From positions 1 through 56,977 of the forward strand of contig NZ_JALPTB010000043.1 in the NCBI RefSeq assembly GCF_023218075.1: 56,977 bases of DNA. Direction: 5' to 3'. Shown here piece by piece: positions 24,733 through 35,093 of the stretch. Numbering within the stretch: position 1 is the first letter of the stretch; each line of letters starts with the position of its first letter. A program made the translations under genes and the position numbers. A model generated the notes under the pieces. That model saw nothing but the letters and a program-made list of their open reading frames with translations. It had not been told where the DNA came from and made no database searches. This stretch comes from Rhodococcus sp. HM1. Lineage in GTDB: Bacteria; Actinomycetota; Actinomycetes; Mycobacteriales; Mycobacteriaceae.

Positions 24733-26856
24733 ATGAACCGCTGGGCCACGACCGTGGTCGCCCGGCGATGGTGGGTTCTCGGACTCGCCGTCCTGATCGT
24801 GGTGGTGGCCGGAGCGTGGGGCACCGGCGTGTTCGGAAATCTGTCGTCGGCCGGGTTCTACGACCCGAACAGCGAGTCCTACAAGGTCGCGGAGATCGTC
24901 GAGGAGAACTTCGGTCCGCAGACCGCCGACATCATCGCGATGTACACGGCCCCCGAGGGCCGGACCGTCGACGACATCGAACCGGACGTCACCGCGGTGC
25001 TGGACCGGTTCGCCGCGGAGGTGCCCACTCACGCGATCAACACCTATTGGTCCACGGCGCCCCCGGCGAACCAGCTCCTGCTGTCCAAGGACGGTCGCAG
25101 CGTCGCCGCGTCGATCACCCTGTCCCCCGACTCGGGTGTCTCCGTCGCCACGTTCGATTCGTTGCTGCCGAAGCTCGAGGTTCCCGGCGTCGAGTCGCAG
25201 TTCGCGGGGAACTCGGTCGTCGCCGTGGCCTTCACGTCGACGCTCGAGCACGACCTGCTGCGCGCCGAAGCGATCGCGATCCCGATCACCCTCGTCCTGC
25301 TGGTGATCATCTTCGGTGGCCTCACCGCCGCCGCCGTCCCGGTGTTCGTCGGTGTCCTCGCCGTGCTCAGCGCGCTCGCGACGCTGCGCCTGCTCACGAT
25401 GGTCACCGATGTGAGCTCGTTCGCCCTGAACGTCACCTCTCTGATCGGTCTCGGCCTGGCCATCGACTACGGACTGTTCATCGTCAGCCGATTCCGCGAG
25501 GAACTCGAGGGCGGCGCCGACACGGCGGCGGCGACCCGACGCACCGTCCTCACCGCGGGCCGAACGGTCATGTTCTCCGGGCTGCTGCTGATCTGCGCGT
25601 TCGCCGGGATGCTCGTGTTCCCGCAGGCGGTGCTGCGATCCCTCGGTCTCGGCGCGATCGCAGCGGTCCTGAGTGCGGCTGTGCTCGCGCTGACCGCGAT
25701 CCCCGCGCTGCTCGCCATCCTCGGGCCACGGATCAACTCGCTGACGTGGAGCAAGAACGCCGCTCATCGCGGTGAGGCGCGGGCCCGGCGTTTCTGGGGT
25801 TCGGTGGTCGTCGGGGTGATGCGGAGGCCCGCGGTCATCGCCGTCGCGATCGTCGCGGGTCTGCTCGTGCTGGCGTTCCCGGTGCTGCGCGCCTCGTTCG
25901 GGGAGGTCGAGTACACGGCTCTTCCGGAGAACGCCCCGGCGCGCGTGGCGACCCAGGCGTTGCTCGACGACTTCCCGTCTACCGGTAACGGCGCCACGCT
26001 CCTGGTGCGAGGGAGCGACGGTGGCCCGCCGTCCACGACCGCGGTCGGCGAGGTGTCCCGCGCGGCGGCCCGGGTGGACGGCATCGCCCAGGCGTTGACG
26101 GTCGCCTCGAACGGCGACGTGACGGTGGTGCAGGCCCTGTATGCGCAGGGTGTCGACGGCACCGCCCGGGCCGGCGACATCGTCCACGAGTTGCGGGCGG
26201 TCGATGCGCCGGCCGGCACCGAACTGCTCGTCGGTGGCGGCCGGGCGATGGTCGACGACGGCAACGCCGCCATCTCGCGGTGGCTGCCGGTGATGCTCGC
26301 GATCATGGTGGTCTCGACGCTGGTGCTGTTGTTCCTGGCGTTCGGGTCGGTGGTGCTGCCGCTGAAGGCCGTCGCGATGGCGGCGCTGAGCCTGGCCGCA
26401 ACGTTCGGTGTTCTGACCTGGGTGTTCCAGCTCGGTCACGGTGCGGCACTGCTCGGGGTGACCGCGAGCCCGCTCGAACCGTCGTTCGTGGTGTTGATCC
26501 TGGCGGTGGTGTTCGGTCTGTCCACCGACTACGAGGTGTTCCTCATGTCCCGGATGGTCGAGGCCCGCGCCGCCGGGGCGACCACCGAGGAGGCGGTGAA
26601 GTTCGGGACCGAACGCACCGGCCGCGTCGTGACGGCGGCGGCACTGCTGCTGATCGTGGTCACCGGGGCGTTCACCATCTCCGGGCTGTCGATCATGCGG
26701 TTCCTCGGTGTCGGCATGATCCTCGCGCTGATCATCGACGCGACGGTGGTGCGGATGCTGCTGGTGCCGTCGCTCGTGAAGCTGATGGGCGACGCCAACT
26801 GGTGGGCGCCGGCGTGGATGAAGCGGGTGCACGAGAAGGTCGGCATCGGGCACTGA
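24733..26856 (+). CDS. MMPL family RND transporter
   Basis: A 707-residue inner-membrane transporter with the duplicated MMPL/RND layout. Helix 1 is at the N-terminus, followed by an extracytoplasmic loop (to ~175), a five-helix bundle with GLGLAIDYGLFIVSRFREEL, a second loop, and a second bundle with VFGLSTDYEVFLMSRMVEA. The Asp-Tyr pairs (IDYG, TDYE) are the proton-relay residues. MMPL proteins export lipids or siderophores across the membrane. The start is the ATG at 24733; the open frame extends further upstream through a non-coding region. No regulator or lipid gene is adjacent, so the substrate is unknown. Confidence 0.92.
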   Translation: MNRWATTVVARRWWVLGLAVLIVVVAGAWGTGVFGNLSSAGFYDPNSESYKVAEIVEENFGPQTADIIAMYTAPEGRTVDDIEPDVTAVLDRFAAEVPTHAINTYWSTAPPANQLLLSKDGRSVAASITLSPDSGVSVATFDSLLPKLEVPGVESQFAGNSVVAVAFTSTLEHDLLRAEAIAIPITLVLLVIIFGGLTAAAVPVFVGVLAVLSALATLRLLTMVTDVSSFALNVTSLIGLGLAIDYGLFIVSRFREELEGGADTAAATRRTVLTAGRTVMFSGLLLICAFAGMLVFPQAVLRSLGLGAIAAVLSAAVLALTAIPALLAILGPRINSLTWSKNAAHRGEARARRFWGSVVVGVMRRPAVIAVAIVAGLLVLAFPVLRASFGEVEYTALPENAPARVATQALLDDFPSTGNGATLLVRGSDGGPPSTTAVGEVSRAAARVDGIAQALTVASNGDVTVVQALYAQGVDGTARAGDIVHELRAVDAPAGTELLVGGGRAMVDDGNAAISRWLPVMLAIMVVSTLVLLFLAFGSVVLPLKAVAMAALSLAATFGVLTWVFQLGHGAALLGVTASPLEPSFVVLILAVVFGLSTDYEVFLMSRMVEARAAGATTEEAVKFGTERTGRVVTAAALLLIVVTGAFTISGLSIMRFLGVGMILALIIDATVVRMLLVPSLVKLMGDANWWAPAWMKRVHEKVGIGH

Positions 26857-26923
26857 TCCGGCGAAGGGAGCGTTGCCGACGCTTATCATCGGCACGCCCC
26901 TTCCCCCTCACCCGGGAGATCTC

Positions 26924-28171
26924 TTGGACACGCCGCCCTCTCCCCGTTCCCCGCACGGCATCCGGCGGATGGGTGGTCGTGATCCCGGCGAGTCGTTCCG
27001 CGTCGCCAGCCCGCTCGAGTTGCTGCTCGACCTGACGTTCGTCATCGCGTTCGGTGTCGCCGGGAATCAGGCTGCCCACCTGATCGCCGAGGGCCATATG
27101 GCTTCGGGAATCGCCGCGTTCGGCTTCGCGATGTGGGCGGTGTGCTGGGCGTGGGTGAACTTCGCCTGGTTCGCCTCCGCGTTCGACACGGACGACTGGT
27201 TGTATCGCATCGCGACGATGCTGCAGATGCTCGGCGTGCTCATCCTGGCGTTGGGCTTGCCGGCGATGTTCGCGTCGATCGACGAGGGCGACTATCTGGA
27301 CAACCGGATCGTGGTGTTGGGGTACGTCGTGATGCGCGTCGGACTGGTGGGTCAGTGGCTGCGCGTGGCGAAGCAGAACGAGACGCTGCGCCGCACGGCG
27401 CTGACCTATGCGGGGTTCGTGTCGATCGCGCAGCTCGGCTGGATCACGCTGATCTTCGTCGACGTCCCGGTGTGGGAGACGTTCCTGCTGACCGTTCCGC
27501 TGATCGTGCTCGAGTTGCTCGGGCCGGTTCTCGGTGAGCGCACCGCACGGACACCGTGGCATCCGCACCACATCGCGGAGCGGTACAGCCTGCTCACGAT
27601 CATCGCGCTCGGTGAGGTGATCGTCGGAACCGTCGCGTCGCTCGGGGCGGTCGTCGACCTGCAGGGATGGGACGTCACGGCCGCCGTCACAGGTCTGGCC
27701 GGGGTGGGGCTGACGTTCGGGCTGTGGTGGGTGTACTTCCAGTACCCGTTCGGCGACGCGCTACACCATCACAGGTCGCGCTCGTTCGGCTGGGGATACG
27801 GGCACATCGTGGTGTTCGCGGCGCTGGCCGCGGTCGGCGCGGGACTGCACGTGGCCGGCTATCACCTCGAACACGAGTCGCACGTCTCGACGATGACGGT
27901 GCTCGCGACCGTCGCAATTCCCGTCGCGGTGTACCTGGTGGCGCTTGCCGCCCTGTACAGCCGGCTCGTCGGCGTCGACCTCGGAGTCGCCGGGACGACC
28001 GTCGCCGCGCTGGTGGTCCTCGGCGCGGCCGTCACGGCGGGTGCACTGGGTGTTCCGGTCCCCGTCTGCCTGCTGATCATGGCAGCGGCGCCGGTGGTGA
28101 TCGTCGTGGCGGACGAGACCGTGCTGTGGAAGCGGCGTGAGGCGGCACTGGCCCGTCTGCGCGCGTCCTGA
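26924..28171 (+). CDS. Low temperature requirement protein A (LtrA) family membrane protein
   Basis: A polytopic membrane protein of ~415 residues with the LtrA signature: SPLELLLDLTFVIAFGVAGNQAAHLI at the N-terminus, then WAWVNFAWFASAFDTDDWLYRI and HPHHIAERYSLLTIIALGEVIVG in the middle. About 12 hydrophobic helices are visible. The family was named from a Listeria cold-growth locus; its transport or enzymatic role is unresolved. The TTG at 26924, with GGGAGA upstream, is my preferred start; an in-frame TTG at 26873 is the alternative. It may be cotranscribed with the MMPL gene, 67 bp upstream. Confidence 0.85.
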   Translation: MDTPPSPRSPHGIRRMGGRDPGESFRVASPLELLLDLTFVIAFGVAGNQAAHLIAEGHMASGIAAFGFAMWAVCWAWVNFAWFASAFDTDDWLYRIATMLQMLGVLILALGLPAMFASIDEGDYLDNRIVVLGYVVMRVGLVGQWLRVAKQNETLRRTALTYAGFVSIAQLGWITLIFVDVPVWETFLLTVPLIVLELLGPVLGERTARTPWHPHHIAERYSLLTIIALGEVIVGTVASLGAVVDLQGWDVTAAVTGLAGVGLTFGLWWVYFQYPFGDALHHHRSRSFGWGYGHIVVFAALAAVGAGLHVAGYHLEHESHVSTMTVLATVAIPVAVYLVALAALYSRLVGVDLGVAGTTVAALVVLGAAVTAGALGVPVPVCLLIMAAAPVVIVVADETVLWKRREAALARLRAS

Positions 28172-28181
28172 GCTGCGGTGA

Positions 28182-29747
28182 TCAACGGCCGGCCAGGATC
28201 CGGTAGCCGCGCTCGTGCAGGCGACGGTGTTCCGCCCATCGCCGCGCGGTCCAGGCAGGCTCGGTGTGGGCAGCAGTGATCGCCGCGGCGGTCGAGGCGT
28301 GCAGGTCGAATTCGAGGTCGCGGCGCAGTTCGGCAAGCTCGCGGGCGTCGGCTGCGACGATCCGGTCGATCGTTCCGGCGACCTGGTCGTCCGCGTCGAC
28401 GAGGATCCGGCGGTGCGCCCGCGGCAGCACACCCCACATCACGGCGAATGCGACGACCACACCGATGACGGTTTCGACGAGACGTTCCCGTGAGACCAGG
28501 ACCAGATCCGCGGGTGTGCCGAGTGCTCCGAGGATCAGCGCGAGCGGGGTGATGAACACCATCGCGAGCCCGTAGTTGCGCACCAGATACGCCTCGATGC
28601 CGGCCATCATCGCGGCGCAGACCAGTACGAGCGCGGCCCCGCGCACGTCGAACAGCGACAGTCCCGCGAGCAGCGCCAGCCCGAGCACGGTCCCCACGAA
28701 TCGGTGCGCCGCACGGTAGCTGCCGAGGATGCGGTCCGGTCCCTGGTGCAGGATCATCGCCGCGGTGATGACCGCCCAGTCCGGCCGCCCCAGTCCCGCC
28801 GCGACCGCGACTCCCCCGGCCACGGGGCCTGCGACGAGCAGCCGCAGCACCACCGTCACGGATCGACCGTCCGGATGCGCCGCACGCGCGAGTCGGTAGC
28901 GGACCGACGGCCGGTGCAGTGGAACCTGCGGACGGAGGTCGTCCTCGGGGTCGGCTTCGTGGTGATCGACGCCGTGCAGCACGGTCGCGCACCGTGCGTG
29001 CGCGCTCTGCAGCGCCCGGACCAGCGGATGCTCCGATCCGACGAGCCCGGCGTCGTGCAGGCACTGCCACGCCGCGTGCAGATCGTGCACCGCAGCGCGA
29101 CGGTGCGCCGCCGAGTTCTCCTCGCACACGGCCTCGACCGCGGCGACCGCGGCGGCGACCGCGGTCCGCTCGGCGGTGCGCGGCCGGACGATCGCACCCG
29201 ACATCGCGACCGCCAGCGCGGCGACCGCCCCGATCGCCGTCCATCCCACGATCGTCGCCACGGGTACCCCGGCCACGGGCAGCGACGACGCGATCTCGAG
29301 GGTCAACAACATCAGGAACGCTCCGGGCGCACCGAGCCGCAGGGCGTCGACGACGAACGCACACGACGCCACCACCACCGTCATGGTGAGCACCACGAGC
29401 ATCGGCCACCATGCGGATCCGCCGGCCGCGACGGCGCTGTGCACCACCGACCCGACGGCGGCTCCGAGACCGGCCAGAGCGACGAGCACGCATCCGACGA
29501 TCCCCACGGCCCGCCACCGCACCCGATACGGACGGGTCTCGCCGTACACGACGGCGAACGCGCCGAGCGTCGCGATCGCGGACACCGGTCCGGCGCCGGC
29601 GAGGACACCGGCAAGTCCTGGCACCGCGACGGTCACGGCCGCGCGGGCGACCCCGGGCCACTTGCGTCCCAGCCTCGGTACTCCCACCATCGCCGGCCAC
29701 GGGGCAGCAGGGGCAGGAATCGGCAGGTCTACTCGTGGCACGACCAT
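28182..29747 (-). CDS. FUSC family membrane protein (aromatic acid exporter-like)
   Basis: The 521-residue protein has two membrane bundles of five to six helices (residues ~30-185 and ~305-430), each followed by a cytosolic helical segment. This is the FUSC/YccS layout. The second bundle carries the recognisable LGRPDWAVITAAMILHQGPDRILGSYRAAHRFVGTVLG stretch. Relatives export aromatic acids or fusaric acid together with membrane-fusion proteins, but none is encoded nearby. The GTG/ATG start region gives MVVPRVDLPIP. It converges with ltrA and lies 65 bp downstream of the sucrase/ferredoxin-like gene on the same strand. Confidence 0.85.
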   Translation of the reverse strand: MVVPRVDLPIPAPAAPWPAMVGVPRLGRKWPGVARAAVTVAVPGLAGVLAGAGPVSAIATLGAFAVVYGETRPYRVRWRAVGIVGCVLVALAGLGAAVGSVVHSAVAAGGSAWWPMLVVLTMTVVVASCAFVVDALRLGAPGAFLMLLTLEIASSLPVAGVPVATIVGWTAIGAVAALAVAMSGAIVRPRTAERTAVAAAVAAVEAVCEENSAAHRRAAVHDLHAAWQCLHDAGLVGSEHPLVRALQSAHARCATVLHGVDHHEADPEDDLRPQVPLHRPSVRYRLARAAHPDGRSVTVVLRLLVAGPVAGGVAVAAGLGRPDWAVITAAMILHQGPDRILGSYRAAHRFVGTVLGLALLAGLSLFDVRGAALVLVCAAMMAGIEAYLVRNYGLAMVFITPLALILGALGTPADLVLVSRERLVETVIGVVVAFAVMWGVLPRAHRRILVDADDQVAGTIDRIVAADARELAELRRDLEFDLHASTAAAITAAHTEPAWTARRWAEHRRLHERGYRILAGR

Positions 29748-29812
29748 TCAGATTAGGAGGATCGCGGTCGCGCTCCCGAATCCGAAGCCTCGGGTGAGGC
29801 GCATCTCACCCG

Positions 29813-30703
29813 CTACAGCGCGGTGATCTTCGACGCGACGGTCGGGCGCACCGGCTTCGGCGCGGCACCGCAGCTCGCCGGTCGCGCCGGCAGTTCGTGC
29901 AGCTCGACGTCGACGCGCCAGGCGCGGCCGTCGCGGTGACGCACGATCGGTGAGGGTGCTTCGTCGACGGTGAGGGCATCGATACCGGCAGCGGCGATAC
30001 CGGCAGCGGCGTCGAGTTCGCGCACCGCGATCTCCGCGACCTGACCGGCCGCGGCCCACGTGCTGCGTCCCCGCAGCCCCGGCAGGTACACCTCGCCGGC
30101 GGCCGCGGCACGCACCGCGTCGGCGCTGTGCGCGGCGTCGAGCCGACCGTAGGTGTAGCCGGTGGGCAGCAGGATCATCGACGGTGCGAAGCGGTGCCCA
30201 CCCGTGTGCGAGCACTCCCACACGGTGTCGCCGAACTGTTGCGCGAGGGCGGCCGCGATCGGGCGGCCCCGCACCGCGCAGCACTGGTCGCGTTTGCCGT
30301 GCGCGCACACCAGCACGATCGGGTCGGTCACCGCGGCGCCGAGAAGAGGCGCCGGTCCGGTGACGACCCGGGGCACGATGTCGAGCAGCTCGGCCGGCTC
30401 GGTGACCTCGAGGCGTTCGCACCACGTGTTGCCGGGTTCGGTGCGGGCGATCAGCACGGTGCGGGTCGGACGCTCCACGTCGCGGCCGGGACGGCGGATG
30501 AACTGGATGCGCACCCCCGCCGCGTCGGCGCGGGCGGACAGCTCGGTGGCGAGCTCGGTTCCGAGGGCGGTGCCGTCGAGCACGTCGCGACCCCACCCGG
30601 AGGGAACCTCGAGGCACACATATCCCGCTGCCGTGGCGGCGGTGCCGGGCAGCGGCTCCTCGGGGACGGACAGCGCGGAGCAGATCGGGGCGGCGATGGT
30701 CAC
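29813..30703 (-). CDS. Sucrase/ferredoxin-like (thioredoxin-like [2Fe-2S]) family protein
   Basis: A 296-residue protein of the sucrase/ferredoxin-like family. The diagnostic cysteine motif VLVCAHGKRDQCCAVRGRP is near residue 135, followed by WECSHTGGHRFAPSMILLPTGYTYGRL. These residues form the thioredoxin-like ferredoxin fold that binds a [2Fe-2S] cluster in yeast Apd1 relatives. Its electron-transfer partner is unknown, and the old 'sucrase' name has no support here. The ATG at 30703 starts it. Neighbours on the same strand are the FUSC and small membrane protein genes, without an obvious functional link. Confidence 0.85.
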   Translation of the reverse strand: MTIAAPICSALSVPEEPLPGTAATAAGYVCLEVPSGWGRDVLDGTALGTELATELSARADAAGVRIQFIRRPGRDVERPTRTVLIARTEPGNTWCERLEVTEPAELLDIVPRVVTGPAPLLGAAVTDPIVLVCAHGKRDQCCAVRGRPIAAALAQQFGDTVWECSHTGGHRFAPSMILLPTGYTYGRLDAAHSADAVRAAAAGEVYLPGLRGRSTWAAAGQVAEIAVRELDAAAGIAAAGIDALTVDEAPSPIVRHRDGRAWRVDVELHELPARPASCGAAPKPVRPTVASKITAL

Positions 30704-30771
30704 CCGGCCATTGTCGCCGGTGCGGTCATCCGTGGCAGCGTCGGCCCTCGGCGAGTTGCCGGACGAACTTC

Positions 30772-31302
30772 TCAGCCCTTCTCACCGCGCAGACGTCGCA
30801 ACCCGGCGCGGGTCCACACGCGCAGGAATCCTTGGGACAGATAGGCGAAGCAGCCGAACGCCAGCGTCCACTTGGTGACGCTGATCGTCGATACGGCACG
30901 AACCGTGGTGTCGTCGATGCGGTCGCGGTGGTCGAGCAGATACAGCCCGGCGATGTTCTCGACGTAGTCGCTCGCCGCCGCGGCCACCGACGCCACGGCG
31001 AGGGTACGGCGGGTGCCCGGCGACACCGGATGATGCTCGGCCAGCGACCGCACTCCTGCCCGCAATGCGACCGCAAAGGTCAAAGGATGCAACATGTCCC
31101 AGTAGTAGTGCTGCCGGTAGCGCTGCAGGTCCTCGGGCTGGAGATTGTCGAGGATCTTCCGGTACTTGTCCGCCGAGAAGGTGGTCTGGATCGCGCCCAC
31201 GGTCGGGGCCGTGGATCCGAGGACGCGGGCCATGTTGGCCTGGGACGCCACGAACACCGCGGCCGAGCCGAGGAGCCGACGATCCGATGCGGTGAGAGCC
31301 AT
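30772..31302 (-). CDS. Conserved membrane protein of unknown function
   Basis: A ~176-residue protein not assigned to a known family. An N-terminal hydrophobic segment (LLGSAAVFVASQANMARVL) is followed by a polar region with YRKILDNLQPEDLQRYRQHYYWDMLHPLTFAVAL. Hydrophobic stretches at ~95-120 and ~145-165 follow, before a basic C-terminus. It looks like an inner-membrane protein of three or four helices. The ATG at 31302 is preferred; a GTG at 31326 is in frame. It stands between the sucrase/ferredoxin-like gene and an alpha/beta hydrolase on the same strand. Confidence 0.6.
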   Translation of the reverse strand: MALTASDRRLLGSAAVFVASQANMARVLGSTAPTVGAIQTTFSADKYRKILDNLQPEDLQRYRQHYYWDMLHPLTFAVALRAGVRSLAEHHPVSPGTRRTLAVASVAAAASDYVENIAGLYLLDHRDRIDDTTVRAVSTISVTKWTLAFGCFAYLSQGFLRVWTRAGLRRLRGEKG

Positions 31303-31356
31303 GCGCACGATGCTAGTGCCCACCACGACCTACCGGGGCTCGTGGTCGGACGTCGG

Positions 31357-32598
<1,242 letters not shown>

Positions 32599-33318
32599 TC
32601 AGAGCGCAGCGACCTTCAGCAGCATCTCGGCGACGGCCTCCGGCTCCGTGATCATCAGATCGTGACCGGTCTCGATCTCCCAGACCCGTTGCGCACCATC
32701 GGATCTGCCCTCTTTCGCGCCCTCGATCGCACTCAGCTCGGAGATGCAGACGACGTCGGTTCGTGGGATCTTCCGCATCGCGGCCTCGTTGATCAACAAC
32801 AGCGGTTGGACGAAGGTCTCGAGCGGATGCGGCGTGAGCCGATTCTGCATCCACTCGAGATCGTCGGGGTCGGTGACCCCGTACAGCCGCCCCATCTCGG
32901 GTACCGGCCACAACACGAGTTCGGCACCGTCGACCTCACGGATGGTGCTGCGCGCGAATTCCATGAGGGCCGGGGCGATGTCGGTGAGGGACTGCCCGTC
33001 GGCGGGGCTCGCGGCGTCGAGATAGACGAGGTGACGGATCCTTCCCGGCGCCCGGTCCGCGACTCCGGTGATCACCATGCCGCCGTAGCTGTGACCGACG
33101 AGGATGACGTCGCTCAAACCCTCGAATTCGAGAACCGCGAGGATGTCGGAGATGTGGTGATCGAGATCGATACCCGGACGCACCAGATGGGCACGGTCAC
33201 CGAGACCGGTCAGCGTCGGGGTGTGGACGTCGTGGCCCGCGGCGCGCAGCAGCGGCGCCAAGCGCCCCCAGCACCACCCGCCGTGCCCACCGCCGTGTAC
33301 CAGAACAAATGTCGCCAC
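32599..33318 (-). CDS. Alpha/beta hydrolase (EstC/salicylate esterase-like)
   Basis: A 239-residue alpha/beta hydrolase of the small esterase/hydroxynitrile-lyase-like subgroup. It starts with FVLVHGGGHGGWCWGRLAPLL, the oxyanion region. HTPTLTGLGDRAHL follows, then the nucleophile elbow VGHSYGGMVITG. The C-terminal histidine is in IETGHDLMITEPEAVAEML. Known relatives hydrolyse small aromatic or pyrethroid esters; the substrate here is unknown. I start it at the GTG 33318, with GGGGGAAG upstream and the family's usual length; the frame is open to 33369. It is on the same strand as the exonuclease III gene but separated by 84 bp. Confidence 0.85.
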   Translation of the reverse strand: MATFVLVHGGGHGGWCWGRLAPLLRAAGHDVHTPTLTGLGDRAHLVRPGIDLDHHISDILAVLEFEGLSDVILVGHSYGGMVITGVADRAPGRIRHLVYLDAASPADGQSLTDIAPALMEFARSTIREVDGAELVLWPVPEMGRLYGVTDPDDLEWMQNRLTPHPLETFVQPLLLINEAAMRKIPRTDVVCISELSAIEGAKEGRSDGAQRVWEIETGHDLMITEPEAVAEMLLKVAAL

Positions 33319-33402
33319 CACGTACCCGCTTCCCCCTGGCAGAATCCCACTCCAAAAGATGAATACCACGTTCTCCGGCAGACGGGAAATGGGTGGTTCG
33401 CG

Positions 33403-34317
33403 TCAAATGTCGTAATCGACGACGACCGGCGCGTGATCGCTCATCCGGCGATCCGCCGACGGTTCCCGGTCCGTACCCCCCACGGTCGCGGTGCGCGCCA
33501 GACCCGGAGTCGCGAGGTGGTAGTCGATCCGCCACCCGACGTCGTTGGTGAACGACTCCCCCATCCACGACCACCACGAATACGGGCCGTCGACTCCCGG
33601 ATACCGGCTGCGGACGACGTCGACGAGGGTGCGGGGCGAGAGCAGCGAATCGAGCCACGCGCGTTCCTCCGGAAGGAACCCCTCGGCTTGATTACTGCGC
33701 CGCCAGTTCCGCACGTCGTGCCGGGTGTGCGCGATGTTGAGATCGCCCATCAGCAACAGTTCCCGGCCCTGCGCCTTCGCCGCGCGGCGCGACCGCGTCA
33801 GCTGCCGCGCGAAGGCGGCGAGAAACCGCATCTTGCGCTCGTATCGGGCGCCGCCGTCCGGCGCCTCCCGCATCCGCCCCGGCTTCTGCAGGTGCGCCGG
33901 AAGACCACCCTTCGGCAGATACAGCGACGCGACGGTGAGCGGGGCGTCGGCCAGATCGACCTCGATATACCGGCCCTGGCCGGCGAACTCCCCCAGCCCG
34001 CGCGCCAACGGCACCCGTTCGAGATCGACCCGATCGAGGTGTTCCTCGCCGGGCGCACGCAGCAACGCGGTCCCGCTCCAGGTGCGCACCGCGGCCGGTG
34101 GCTGCGCGGTCAGGATGCCGACGCCGTTGCGGCCGGCGAGAGTGCCCTCGTCGTAGGCGAAGTGGTACTTGCCGAAGACGCCGGGCGGAATCGCAGCGGC
34201 CGGGGCACGGACCTCCTGCAACGCGACCACGTCGGGGTCGCGTTCGCGCAGCCAGTCCTCGAACCCGCGCCGCTGCGCCGCGCGGATGCCGTTGATGTTG
34301 AAGGTCGCGATCCGCAC
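33403..34317 (-). CDS. Exodeoxyribonuclease III / AP endonuclease (XthA-type)
   Basis: An exonuclease III-family phosphodiesterase of 304 residues that cuts abasic sites and 3'-blocked ends. It begins RIATFNINGIRAAQRRGF. The metal-binding glutamate is in VVALQEVRAP. GDLNIAHTRHDVRNW carries the catalytic Asp/Asn, and MSDHAPVVVDYD ends the protein with the Asp-His pair. The GTG at 34317 begins two bases after the stop of the upstream alpha/beta hydrolase gene, so the pair is an operon. Its location beside the imuA'-imuB mutasome genes fits a DNA-repair neighbourhood, but no SOS box precedes it. Confidence 0.92.
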   Translation of the reverse strand: MRIATFNINGIRAAQRRGFEDWLRERDPDVVALQEVRAPAAAIPPGVFGKYHFAYDEGTLAGRNGVGILTAQPPAAVRTWSGTALLRAPGEEHLDRVDLERVPLARGLGEFAGQGRYIEVDLADAPLTVASLYLPKGGLPAHLQKPGRMREAPDGGARYERKMRFLAAFARQLTRSRRAAKAQGRELLLMGDLNIAHTRHDVRNWRRSNQAEGFLPEERAWLDSLLSPRTLVDVVRSRYPGVDGPYSWWSWMGESFTNDVGWRIDYHLATPGLARTATVGGTDREPSADRRMSDHAPVVVDYDI

Positions 34318-34319
34318 GG

Positions 34320-35084
34320 TCAGTCCATGAGAAACGGCAGCACGGCCGCTTCGAAGTCGCGGAAACGGTCCCGGTGGATGCTGTGCCCGCACGCGATGTC
34401 GCGGAGGGTGCAATTCGGCAGTGCCGCGGCAGCCTCGGCGAGCAGGTGTGGATCGACCATGCTGCCGGGCCGCGCGCCCCGCAGGAACAGGGTCGGCGCG
34501 GCGAGGTCCGGCAGCCTCTGCCACCACCGCGGGTCCGGGGTGCGGAACTGTTCGATGGCCGAGGCGGTCATGCTCCGGTCGAACGCGATGGTCGCGCGCG
34601 GGTTGCGCACCAGACTGCTCGTGGCGTGCCACAGTTCCGCGACCGTCGGACGGCGGGACGGGATCTCCGGGACGGGATCGCCGGCGCGCAGCGGCAGCGG
34701 TGATTCCTCGAGTACGAGACGGTGCACCAGGTCCGGGCGATCCTGGGCGATCAGCGACCCGGTGCGGCCTCCGAGCGAATGACCGACCAGGTCGACGGTG
34801 TCGAGGTTCAGGTGGTCGCACAAACCGGTGATGTCGGCGGCGAACTCGCCGAACAGGTACGACCCGGCTCGGGCGCTACGTCCGTGCCCGCGCAGGTCGA
34901 TCGCGACGACCCGGCGTCCGGCGGTGACGAGAGTGCGGGCGAAGCGGTCCCAGGTGCGGCTGTCACCGCCCATGCCGTGCACCAGCACCACCGGAACGGG
35001 GTGGGCGCGAGCGCTCGGCGCCGAGTCGCGGTAGGCGATCGCCACACCGTTCGGCTCGGCTGTCAACACGGTTTCCACGGACAT
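34320..35084 (-). CDS. Alpha/beta fold hydrolase
   Basis: A 254-residue alpha/beta hydrolase. The oxyanion loop is VVLVHGMGGDSRTW and VVAIDLRGHGRSARAG follows. The nucleophile elbow is VGHSLGGRTGSL and the catalytic histidine is in DIACGHSIHRDRF. The substrate is unknown. It lies between imuB (9 bp upstream end to start) and the exonuclease III gene, all on one strand, so imuA'-imuB-hydrolase-xthA may be one transcript under the SOS box at 37.5 kb. A role of the hydrolase in repair is not implied by its sequence. Confidence 0.85.
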   Translation of the reverse strand: MSVETVLTAEPNGVAIAYRDSAPSARAHPVPVVLVHGMGGDSRTWDRFARTLVTAGRRVVAIDLRGHGRSARAGSYLFGEFAADITGLCDHLNLDTVDLVGHSLGGRTGSLIAQDRPDLVHRLVLEESPLPLRAGDPVPEIPSRRPTVAELWHATSSLVRNPRATIAFDRSMTASAIEQFRTPDPRWWQRLPDLAAPTLFLRGARPGSMVDPHLLAEAAAALPNCTLRDIACGHSIHRDRFRDFEAAVLPFLMD

Positions 35085-35093
35085 CGAGCCTAC

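Noticed and set aside
23587..26895. A 1102-codon minus-strand open frame opposite the MMPL gene
   Set aside because: It spans both the hydroxyacid dehydrogenase gene in the wrong frame and the MMPL gene antisense. The composition (His/Arg/Gln-rich) is typical of a shadow.
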